Assembly: GCA_964344765.1 (NCBI GenBank) | Contig: CAYFOM010000001.1 | Location: 248,001 to 312,000 of the forward strand | DNA length: 64,000 nt | From: JACNIZ01 sp964344765 | GTDB taxonomy: Bacteria > Planctomycetota > UBA1135 | Reading direction: 5' to 3' | In this document: positions 17,991 through 24,534 of the stretch, piece after piece | Layout: each line of letters begins with the position of its first letter | Numbering within the stretch: position 1 is the stretch's first letter | Translations under genes and position numbers: made by a program | Notes under the pieces: generated by a model | Told to the model about the DNA's origin: nothing | Databases searched by the model: none | What the model saw: the letters and a program-made list of their open reading frames with translations, nothing else

Positions 17991-19791
17991 TTACCGTGTG
18001 GTCGAGCAATTCGGCACCGGCTTGTTGAAAAAGAGCGGTGATTACCGCGTTTACAACATCACCAAGCGCGGCATGACCACCGGCGAGGTGCTGCAAGCAA
18101 TGGCGTCGGCCGCGGGCGTAGACCCAAAGGAGGTCCGCTTTACCGGGCAGAAAGCGCGCGAAGGCGTTGCCGGCCAAGTGGCGTCGATTTTGGGCGGAGA
18201 AGAGATCCGTTTGAACGAGCACGAGCTAGCCATTCGCCAAATCGGTCGTTTGGATCGCCACCTAGAAACTGACGACGTCACCTCGAACGCATTCGAGGTA
18301 GTTGTGCGTGATATGACCGGCGATGACATGCGGCGGTTGCGTCACAACTTGGCGCAGGTGAAAAAGGATGGTTTGCCGGCGTACTACGACGACCAACGTT
18401 TTGGATGTTTGCGTCACGGCCAAGGCTTCATTGTGCGCGACATTTTGAAGGGTCATTTGGACACCGCAATTCGTTCGATGATCGCCGCGCCGTCGCCTTA
18501 TGGCCCCGATCATGTCGAGAAGTACAAATACGGCATTCGCAAGCGTTGGGGCGATTGGGGTGAATTAGCCAAGTACAGCAAAGGACGTCGCGGACAAAGC
18601 TTGTTCGCTTATTTGGCGGATAACCCCGGCGACTTTGAAGGTGCGATGCGTGTTGGTTTTTCGACCAGTGAGCGCACCATTCACTTGTTTGCCTATCAAT
18701 CGCACTTGTGGAACCGCGCACTGTCGTTGTGGATGCGGCGATTGGTCGTAGGCGAAGATTTAGGGTGGTTGCCGTGTGATGAAGGCTCGCTGCCGGTGTT
18801 CCGCAAATTGGGTGTGGAAGCAAAGGCGGAATTGCGCAATGCGGTTTTGCCGCTGCCCGGTGAGGGTGCGCAGTTGGACGAGCACGCGCAACGTCTTTAC
18901 CAAGCGGTGTTCGAAGCCGAGGGCATTCGTTACGAGAAGTTCTTGAACTTGGACTTGCCCGGCTTCCGTCCGGTTAGTGAAGACCGACCGGTGTTGGTCT
19001 TCCCGGACTACCTGCGCGCCGCGCCGGCCGAGGAGGACGAAATTTATCCACGTGGTCGCAAAATGCGGGTGCGCTTTACCGTCAACCGCGGGCAGTATTC
19101 GACGTTGGTGCTCAAGCGTTTGCTGATGCCAACAAACTTAGACGCCAAGCGTTTGTGCTTGTGGGTTTCGCGCCATCCATTGGTTTGGCCTGACGACAAC
19201 GGCACGCCGCAGGAGTTTGAGCGCAAGTCGAAGCGCGATCACGAGGAGAACATGGAGCGTCGCCGGCGTGAAAAGGAGCGCCGTGGTCCGCGTCGTGATT
19301 TTGATGATCGCGACGACCGCCGTGATGACCGCCGTGGCCCGCGCCGCGATTACCGGGACCGCGATGATCGCCGCGGTCCACGCCGTGACGACCGTCGCGG
19401 TGGTTACGGCCAACGGCGCGACGGTGGTGACAACCGTGGTGGTTACGGCCAACGCCGAGACCGCGACGACAACCGTGGTGGTTACGGCCAACGCCGAGAC
19501 CGCGACGACAACCGTGGTCCCTACGGCCAACGTCGTGACGGCGACGACAACCGTAGTGGCGGACACGGCCGCGGGCCGCGTCGCGATCGCGATGAAGGCA
19601 ATTCGTCGCCGTGGTCAGGCAAAAAGTGGGGCGGGAAAAGCTCCAAGTATGGCCGCGGTCAAAATAAACCGGATCCCAAACCGGATCGCAGGCCAGAGCG
19701 CGATTCCGAGCGTCGCGAAGAAACGGAAGGCAACTCGAAAGACCAAGCCGAGAAAAAATCCTTTTTCAAAGAAGAGGGTGACAAAGATTAA
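17965..19791 (+). CDS. truD: TruD-family protein lacking the catalytic Asp, with Arg/Gly/Asp-rich C-terminal tail
   Basis: 608 residues from GTG at 17965, with GGAG at 17952-17955 as ribosome site. TruD makes pseudouridine-13 in tRNA-Glu. Residues 1 to about 415 align with TruD, for example LPAYYDDQRFGCLRHG where E. coli has a VPNYFGAQRFG segment. The catalytic motif GQKDK, with Asp80 in E. coli, reads GQKAREGV here, so the nucleophile position is Ala64 (codon GCG at 18154-18156). From about residue 425 a low-complexity tail rich in Arg, Asp and Gly follows, with four 13-residue GGYGQRRD-type repeats and a Lys-rich end. The protein is probably not a normal synthase; RNA binding without catalysis is an inference. 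mtnP follows two bases after the stop. Confidence 0.85.
   Translation: MRILRVPTDYRVVEQFGTGLLKKSGDYRVYNITKRGMTTGEVLQAMASAAGVDPKEVRFTGQKAREGVAGQVASILGGEEIRLNEHELAIRQIGRLDRHLETDDVTSNAFEVVVRDMTGDDMRRLRHNLAQVKKDGLPAYYDDQRFGCLRHGQGFIVRDILKGHLDTAIRSMIAAPSPYGPDHVEKYKYGIRKRWGDWGELAKYSKGRRGQSLFAYLADNPGDFEGAMRVGFSTSERTIHLFAYQSHLWNRALSLWMRRLVVGEDLGWLPCDEGSLPVFRKLGVEAKAELRNAVLPLPGEGAQLDEHAQRLYQAVFEAEGIRYEKFLNLDLPGFRPVSEDRPVLVFPDYLRAAPAEEDEIYPRGRKMRVRFTVNRGQYSTLVLKRLLMPTNLDAKRLCLWVSRHPLVWPDDNGTPQEFERKSKRDHEENMERRRREKERRGPRRDFDDRDDRRDDRRGPRRDYRDRDDRRGPRRDDRRGGYGQRRDGGDNRGGYGQRRDRDDNRGGYGQRRDRDDNRGPYGQRRDGDDNRSGGHGRGPRRDRDEGNSSPWSGKKWGGKSSKYGRGQNKPDPKPDRRPERDSERREETEGNSKDQAEKKSFFKEEGDKD
19396..19551 (+). repeat. 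Four in-frame 39-bp direct repeats in the truD-like tail
   Basis: Units at 19396-19434, 19435-19473, 19474-19512 and 19513-19551 encode the 13-residue pattern RGGYGQRRDxxDN. Units 2 and 3 are identical at DNA level, which suggests recent duplication and possible length variation between strains. The flanking coding sequence (19260-19395 and 19552-19620) is of the same composition but less regular. Confidence 0.9.
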
Positions 19792-19793
19792 TC

Positions 19794-20669
19794 ATGAGCC
19801 CGCAAGCACAAGTTGCAGTCATCGGTGGTTCAGGCGTTTATGACCTGGACGGATTGAAAGACGTCGAAACCGTTGCCGTGCAAACGCCATGGGGCGCGCC
19901 GTCGGATGAATTTAAGTTGGGCACGGTCGGCGATGTGCGCGTGGCGTTTTTGCCGCGCCATGGGCGCAACCATATGTTCACGCCGACTGAGGTGCCGTAC
20001 CGCGCCAATATTTACGCGTTGGCGATGATGGGGGTGCAGCGCTTGCTTTCGGTGTCGGCGGTGGGTTCGCTGACTGAGGAGTACGAGCCCGGTGATTTTG
20101 TCATGGTCGATCAATTCATCGACCGCACCAATCAGCGCAACCAAACCTTTTTCGGCGGCGGGATTGTGGCGCACATGCCGTTGGCTGACCCCATTGATAT
20201 GGACATGGCGCGAGCTGTGGCTGCTCAGGCGGAAAAGCTGCCCGAGCTCAAAGTGCACGTTGGCGGAACTTACGTGACGATGGAAGGGCCGCAGTTTTCG
20301 ACGCGCGCCGAAAGCGAACTCTACCGTTCGTGGGGCGCGAAGATCATCGGCATGACCAACGGCACCGAAGCCAAGTTGGCGCGCGAAGCCGGCATTAGTT
20401 TCGCCACCATCGCGATGGTTACCGATTTCGATTGCTGGCATCCGCACCACGATGACGTCGACGTTGAGCTGATCGTGCAAACCGCGCACAACAATGCGCG
20501 CAAAGTTCGTCAGCTGGTGGAGAATTCCATCGAGCCGATTGCCGCGTTGGGCGAATCGCCGTGGCGAGCCGCGCTAAAAGGTGCGGTGATGACGTCGCCG
20601 AAGCGCTGGACAGATGAAGCGCGCACCAAAACCGAAGCCATTCTGCGCAACGCCGGTTTGTTGGATTGA
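19794..20669 (+). CDS. mtnP: S-methyl-5'-thioadenosine phosphorylase
   Basis: 291 residues, ATG start. It cleaves methylthioadenosine with phosphate in methionine salvage. Phosphorylase-family II motifs are clear: VAVIGGSGVYDL, FLPRHGRNHMFTPTEVPYRANIYA, LSVSAVGSL, GGTYVTMEGPQFSTRAES, IGMTNGTEAKLAREAGI and MVTDFDCWH. The usual GMTNLPEA stretch is GMTNGTEA here, a small change beside the substrate site. The overall pattern is closer to MTA phosphorylase than to purine nucleoside phosphorylase. No other methionine-salvage gene is in the window. Its stop overlaps the yigZ start. Confidence 0.9.
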   Translation: MSPQAQVAVIGGSGVYDLDGLKDVETVAVQTPWGAPSDEFKLGTVGDVRVAFLPRHGRNHMFTPTEVPYRANIYALAMMGVQRLLSVSAVGSLTEEYEPGDFVMVDQFIDRTNQRNQTFFGGGIVAHMPLADPIDMDMARAVAAQAEKLPELKVHVGGTYVTMEGPQFSTRAESELYRSWGAKIIGMTNGTEAKLAREAGISFATIAMVTDFDCWHPHHDDVDVELIVQTAHNNARKVRQLVENSIEPIAALGESPWRAALKGAVMTSPKRWTDEARTKTEAILRNAGLLD

Positions 20670-21271
20670 TGTCACGGCCGGCCAGCACGATTCCGGCGCA
20701 AGAGGGGTACGGCGAGTATCTCGATCGCGGATCGCGCTTTTTGGCATGGGTTTTTCATGCGCCAGATTTGGCTGCGTTCGAAGCTCGTTTGGCTGAGTTG
20801 TACGAAGAGCATCCGAAGGCGCGCCATCATTGTTGGGCGTGGCAAATCGGAGGTGCTTACCGCTTTAACGATGACGGCGAACCGGGTGGAACGGCCGGGC
20901 GCCCGATGTTGCAAGTGTTGGAAGGCAGCGACTTGCAAGACGTCGCAGCGATTTGCGTGCGTTACTTCGGCGGCGTGAAGTTGGGCACCGGTGGATTGGC
21001 GCGTGCTTATTCCGGGGCGACGGCGAACGCGTTGCAAGAGGCCGGAAGTTGCACCCTGGAAGCGCGCTCGACGATGAAGCTGGAACTACCGTTCGCATTC
21101 CTTGGCTTGCGCACCGAAATTGAAGCATTATTTGCCGATGCGGTATTCGCCGGCGATTTCAACGACCGTGGATGGTGCGGCACCATCGACCTCGCTAGTG
21201 ATCAAGTGGATCACTTGGAAGCTTTTCTTGCCGAAAAGGCCAAAGGCGCGGTGATCCTTCAAGCGCTTTAG
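20669..21271 (+). CDS. yigZ: YigZ/IMPACT family protein
   Basis: 200 residues from ATG at 20669, which shares one base with the mtnP stop (TGATG overlap). The IMPACT N-terminal domain is clear: HHCWAWQIGGAYRFNDDGEP, GGTAGRPMLQVLEG, and VRYFGGVKLGTGGLARAYSG. A weaker C-terminal domain of about 65 residues follows. Bacterial members are linked to translation control or ribosome association but are not well understood. It is probably the last gene of the hpt run. Confidence 0.9.
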   Translation: MSRPASTIPAQEGYGEYLDRGSRFLAWVFHAPDLAAFEARLAELYEEHPKARHHCWAWQIGGAYRFNDDGEPGGTAGRPMLQVLEGSDLQDVAAICVRYFGGVKLGTGGLARAYSGATANALQEAGSCTLEARSTMKLELPFAFLGLRTEIEALFADAVFAGDFNDRGWCGTIDLASDQVDHLEAFLAEKAKGAVILQAL

Positions 21272-21289
21272 GTCGCTATACTCGCTTCG

Positions 21290-21652
21290 GTGAAGCGAAA
21301 ACTAATTTGGCTTATTTTGCTCGCAGCCGGCCTTTATTACGGTGGCCGATGGGGGTGGGCTTCCATTCAAGATTGGAAGACCAAAGCCGATCGAGCGAAG
21401 GAGTTGGTCAAAGCTGAAGTGTTGGCTGAACAGTGGCGGTTGTGGGATGCACAACCTGTGGACCAACGCCCTGATTTTGGCGAATGGCGCGATGCTCAAG
21501 CCTTGCCGGACCCGGATTGGTTTGTGCATTTAACCGTCGACGGCGATTTCTTTTGCGGAACCTTCGGCGAAGATCAAGTTCCAGGCAACGAGGATGATTA
21601 CGTCTTCTTTTGGACTCGCGAAAAGGAGGGCTTAGGTGAGAGCTCCCAGTGA
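21290..21652 (+). CDS. Small membrane-anchored protein, member 1 of a tandem family
   Basis: 120 residues, GTG start. One N-terminal hydrophobic helix (LIWLILLAAGLYYGG), then a soluble part. The C-terminus GTFGEDQVPGNEDDYVFFW resembles those of the next two genes, so the three look like diverged tandem copies. The function is unknown. Its end overlaps the start of the next gene by 17 bases. Confidence 0.65.
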   Translation: MKRKLIWLILLAAGLYYGGRWGWASIQDWKTKADRAKELVKAEVLAEQWRLWDAQPVDQRPDFGEWRDAQALPDPDWFVHLTVDGDFFCGTFGEDQVPGNEDDYVFFWTREKEGLGESSQ

Positions 21653-21989
21653 TCGTCTGCGCAGTTCAGGTCTCTTGTTCATCGCAACCTTGTTGTTATT
21701 GAGCCATCGTCCCGGCGGATGTGCAGATTGGGTTCCGTTGAAACATAAGCGCGAGGATCACAATGAGAACATTCGTCAGCATGCTGCGATGATTCAAAAA
21801 ACATGGGGGCAGGCAAAATCGCAAATGTCACGTGAGGAATTCATTGAGTCGCATGCCGCCAATCCCAACTTGGAAGGCTTTTTCATCCTGCACAAGACGG
21901 CAACTGGTGGCATTTTAATTGGTACCTTTGGCGTCGACGAGCAACTCGCTACCGCTGATGATTTGTTTTATTACCTGCCGCTGGAGTAG
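21636..21989 (+). CDS. Small exported protein, member 2 of a tandem family
   Basis: 117 residues, GTG start. A hydrophobic N-terminal segment (LLFIATLLLLSHRPGGC) could be a signal peptide or degenerate lipobox. The middle has MSREEFIESHAAN, and the C-terminus GTFGVDEQLATADDLFYYLP matches the shared G-x-x-G-x-D...DD-(x)-YLP pattern of its neighbours. It lies three bases before the next member. The function is unknown. Confidence 0.65.
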   Translation: MRAPSDRLRSSGLLFIATLLLLSHRPGGCADWVPLKHKREDHNENIRQHAAMIQKTWGQAKSQMSREEFIESHAANPNLEGFFILHKTATGGILIGTFGVDEQLATADDLFYYLPLE

Positions 21990-21992
21990 CGC

Positions 21993-22373
21993 ATGAAAGC
22001 GGCCGAGTTTTGTCGCGGAAGCTGGTTGGAGCTCGTCGGAGTTTGGCTACTGGTTGGCTATATTCACCTAATTTTTGAAGCTTACTTTGGCAGCTTTGAT
22101 CGTGGGAATCCACAGCATTGGAACCGGGTTACTTTGGGGATTGGGCGGCAGGTTTCCGGCGAATGGGATTTGGCCAAAGACCATATGTCGAGAGAGGAAT
22201 TCGTCACAGGTCGGGAGTGGCCGGTCAACGGGAAATCCTCCGAGCAGTTCCACCATGTTGCGGGCGGTGGCATCTTGCTGGGTGTGATCGGACCGGATAA
22301 CAAAATGGGGACTGAAGATGACCGCGTGCTTTATCTGCCGCTGAATCCCAACCCTACGCAACCAGCCTACTGA
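21993..22373 (+). CDS. Small membrane-anchored protein, member 3 of a tandem family
   Basis: 126 residues, ATG start. N-terminal hydrophobic helix (ELVGVWLLVGYIHLIF), then WDLAKDHMSREEFVTG, which repeats the MSREEF block of member 2, and the family ending GVIGPDNKMGTEDDRVLYLP. The function is unknown. The sigma factor gene follows after 12 bases, so the three small genes may share a transcript with it. Confidence 0.65.
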   Translation: MKAAEFCRGSWLELVGVWLLVGYIHLIFEAYFGSFDRGNPQHWNRVTLGIGRQVSGEWDLAKDHMSREEFVTGREWPVNGKSSEQFHHVAGGGILLGVIGPDNKMGTEDDRVLYLPLNPNPTQPAY

Positions 22374-22385
22374 TAAACTCCTCTC

Positions 22386-23006
22386 ATGGCGATCGCCCAC
22401 CAGGAGGACTTCGAACTTGCCCAGCAAATTGCTGACGGCGATGAAGAGGCAGCGGCGACGTTTTTTCAGAATCACGGAGGCGAATTGTTCGGCTTTGCGC
22501 GCAAAATGCTGCGCGATGCCACGTCCGCCGAAGACGTTTTGCAGGAAGCCATGCTCGGCATGTTGCGTTCCATCGCCAACTACGACGGACGTGTTTCAAT
22601 CCGCGCCTGGTCCTTCGCCATTCTGCGCAATAAGGTCATCGATCAAATCCGCAAAGCCGGTCGCGACCTGCTGGTGACCACCGCCGATCCCGAGCAGGAA
22701 AGTTTTGATAACAACGGTCATTGGAAGGCAAACCAACAGATAGACCCTTGGGACGAGCAGGCCGAACTGCTTGACATCGTCCGCCGCTGCATGGAACAGC
22801 TGCCGCATAACCAGCGCGAAGCTTTGCACATGCGCGCGATCGACGGTATCGCTGCCCAGGAAGTCGCTGCAATCCTCGACATGAGTTACGCCAACCTGCG
22901 CCAAACCTTGCACCGCGGTCGTCAATCGGTGCGGCGTTGCACGGATCAACACATGGGTGTCGGCGATGGCAAATACAGCGGCCACGAAGCCGGAGGAGAG
23001 GCATGA
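22386..23006 (+). CDS. ECF-type RNA polymerase sigma factor
   Basis: 206 residues, ATG start. Region 2 is visible as FFQNHGGELFGFARKMLRDA, SAEDVLQEAMLGMLRSI and RAWSFAILRNKVIDQIRKAG, and region 4 as LPHNQREALHMRAIDGI, QEVAAILDMSYANLRQTLHR and GRQSVRR. An acidic linker separates them. It overlaps the next gene in an ATGA arrangement, the usual sign of a sigma/anti-sigma pair. The regulon is unknown; no matching promoter motif was identified. Confidence 0.93.
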   Translation: MAIAHQEDFELAQQIADGDEEAAATFFQNHGGELFGFARKMLRDATSAEDVLQEAMLGMLRSIANYDGRVSIRAWSFAILRNKVIDQIRKAGRDLLVTTADPEQESFDNNGHWKANQQIDPWDEQAELLDIVRRCMEQLPHNQREALHMRAIDGIAAQEVAAILDMSYANLRQTLHRGRQSVRRCTDQHMGVGDGKYSGHEAGGEA

Positions 23007-23290
23007 GCGACAACCCAAACCTATGTCCGCATACCGGCAACCCGCTGATTCCGACCTGCCAAATGGTGTCGGATGCGTTGAGTGACTACCTCGAAGGTCA
23101 CCTCACCGACCGCGCGCGCATTCGCTTGGAAGAGCACCTTGAAATGTGCCCACTGTGCTTGGTCTACCTCGATCATTTCCGCGCCATCTACCACGCCTCC
23201 GGCACGCCCGAAGCGCAGCAGCTACCCGACGATTTCAACGACGTCATGGGCAAGGTCATCCGCGCATGGCGCGACGAGCAGCAGTCTTAA
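23003..23290 (+). CDS. Putative anti-sigma factor with zinc-binding (ZAS-like) motif
   Basis: 95 residues from ATG at 23003, overlapping the sigma-factor stop by four bases, with a GGAGGAGAG ribosome site. It contains LEEHLEMCPLCLVYLDHF, the His-x3-Cys-x2-Cys arrangement of zinc-binding anti-sigma domains. It is short and has no membrane helix, so it would be a soluble, perhaps redox-sensitive anti-sigma factor. The last four bases overlap the convergent DUF2064-like gene. Confidence 0.85.
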   Translation: MSDNPNLCPHTGNPLIPTCQMVSDALSDYLEGHLTDRARIRLEEHLEMCPLCLVYLDHFRAIYHASGTPEAQQLPDDFNDVMGKVIRAWRDEQQS

Positions 23291-23895
23291 CTACCGATGT
23301 TTTGACCGGGCAATTGCCAGCCCAGCTTGACCAAGTCTTCCACCTTGGAAACCTCGTTGACAGGCGGCAAGCAGTACACCGATAGCTCAAGATCCATCGC
23401 GATATCCATTGTCGCTTCGTAAACCTCCGGCGTACCCCACGGCACACCTTGGAAGATCTCCGGGCAATGTTCCTTCATCGCGATCATGCCGTAAGAGCCA
23501 CGTTGCGTCGGCACGACGACTAAGTCGCTCTCTTGCAACGCGCGACCGACTTCACGGAAGTGGCGCGAGTTAATCTCAGGACACTCCATGCGCACGCCGG
23601 CTGCCCAAGGCATGCCTTTCTTAAACGCATGATCAAAGCCCCAACTCAAACGGTCGCCGCGTCCAAGTGGCGGCAAGGGGAAAGCCTGATCCGCACCTGG
23701 AAGCCAAGTATTCACCGCATCCACCGCCTCGGCCGGATGCGCCATCAACCAACGTTCATAACGAGGGTCGGTCAAATTCTTCCAAGAGTTCTCCGCCAGC
23801 TTTTTATAAACCTGACGCGTGGCTTCCACGCCCAAAGTCTTCGCCACTCCGGGCAAAACATTGGCGCTTTGCCAGTCCCGGACAAACACCAGCAT
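23287..23895 (-). CDS. DUF2064/TIGR04282-like glycosyltransferase-fold protein (divergent)
   Basis: 202 residues from ATG at 23895. The layout follows the DUF2064 family: MLVFVRDWQSANVLPGVAKT at the start, GRGDRLSWGFDHAFKKG, an ECPEI segment where the family has a DxP-type sugar-nucleotide motif, VVPTQRGSYGMIAM where it has a DGGYYLIG motif, and a C-terminal VNEVSKVEDLVKLG like the family's DVDTxDDL. The key Asp and Gly residues are altered, so catalysis is doubtful. It lies 11 bases after the AhpD-like selenoprotein gene on the same strand and is probably co-transcribed. The family call is moderate. Confidence 0.6.
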   Translation of the reverse strand: MLVFVRDWQSANVLPGVAKTLGVEATRQVYKKLAENSWKNLTDPRYERWLMAHPAEAVDAVNTWLPGADQAFPLPPLGRGDRLSWGFDHAFKKGMPWAAGVRMECPEINSRHFREVGRALQESDLVVVPTQRGSYGMIAMKEHCPEIFQGVPWGTPEVYEATMDIAMDLELSVYCLPPVNEVSKVEDLVKLGWQLPGQNIGS

Positions 23896-23906
23896 GCAGG
23901 GGCTGA

Positions 23907-24470
23907 TTAGTCGTCGGCGCATGGTTGGGGGAATTCGGGTTCTAAATCAACACCGAGTCCATCGGCGATGCGATTGATGTAATTAAAGTAAGCGATGACT
24001 TGCGCAGCGTCATGGATTTCACGGTCGGACCAGCCGCCATCGCGCAAAGTTTTGACGTCATCTTTTCCCACTGTAGCAGGTGATAACGTCAATTTCTCGG
24101 CGTATTGACACATCAATTTTTCGCCGGCATTTAATTCTGCATTTTGCCAGCCGTGTTCCTGCAAATGATCCGCAAGTTCAACTTCGCCGACCTCAACACG
24201 GAGGTCATGTGCATGCGCCAGCGTTCAGTAATAACAATGATTGGCGCGGCTGACGACCACCGCCAGCGTTTCGCGCAGCCGCGGCGTTAACGCGCTATCT
24301 GCATGCATGACTGAGGTATACAGCATCATGTTGGCGCGCAATTGCTGCGGATTGGGGCTCTGCAAGCGCAGAATGTTCCAAACGCGCCCGGCGCGATCGA
24401 CGGCACTCTTATAGATACGAGCCAGCAAACCAGTGGCTTCGTCGGGTTCGGTCAGGCGGATCCAGGCCAT
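23907..24470 (-). CDS. AhpD-like/peroxidase-related protein, probable selenoprotein (Cys79-x-x-Sec82)
   Basis: 187 residues from ATG at 24470 if TGA at 24227-24225 is read as selenocysteine. The N-terminal part (MAWIRLTEPDEATGLLARIY, NMMLYTSVMHADSALTPRLR, ETLAVVVSRANHCYY) is that of peroxidase-related carboxymuconolactone-decarboxylase-fold proteins, which carry Cys-x-x-Cys-x3-His. The TGA falls on the second Cys; TLAH with the expected His follows, and the same frame continues through LMCQYAEKLTLSPATVG and VIAYFNYINRIADGLGVDLE, the family C-terminus. Read as stop, the gene would split in mid-domain. A candidate SECIS hairpin follows. Such proteins reduce peroxides or disulfides; the substrate is unknown. 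The DUF2064-like gene follows. Confidence 0.87.
24189..24227 (-). promoter_or_regulatory. Candidate bacterial SECIS element of the AhpD-like gene
   Basis: On the minus strand, UGA (24227-24225) is followed by stem GACCTC (24206-24201), loop CGTGTT (24200-24195) and stem GAGGTC (24194-24189). Six perfect pairs, plus a possible T-G pair at the base. The loop begins 24 nt after the UGA and has G at its second position. This fits general bacterial SECIS geometry. Found by eye, without folding software. Confidence 0.6.
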
Positions 24471-24534
24471 TAGGAAAACCATGATAGAACTTCAGGTTTT
24501 CCCTCGCCGCAATGACTTTAGGGGTAGTCTTCCG

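Noticed and set aside
19396..19551. Regular repeats considered as a CRISPR array
   Set aside because: The 39-bp units are directly adjacent without spacers and keep the reading frame of the truD-like gene.
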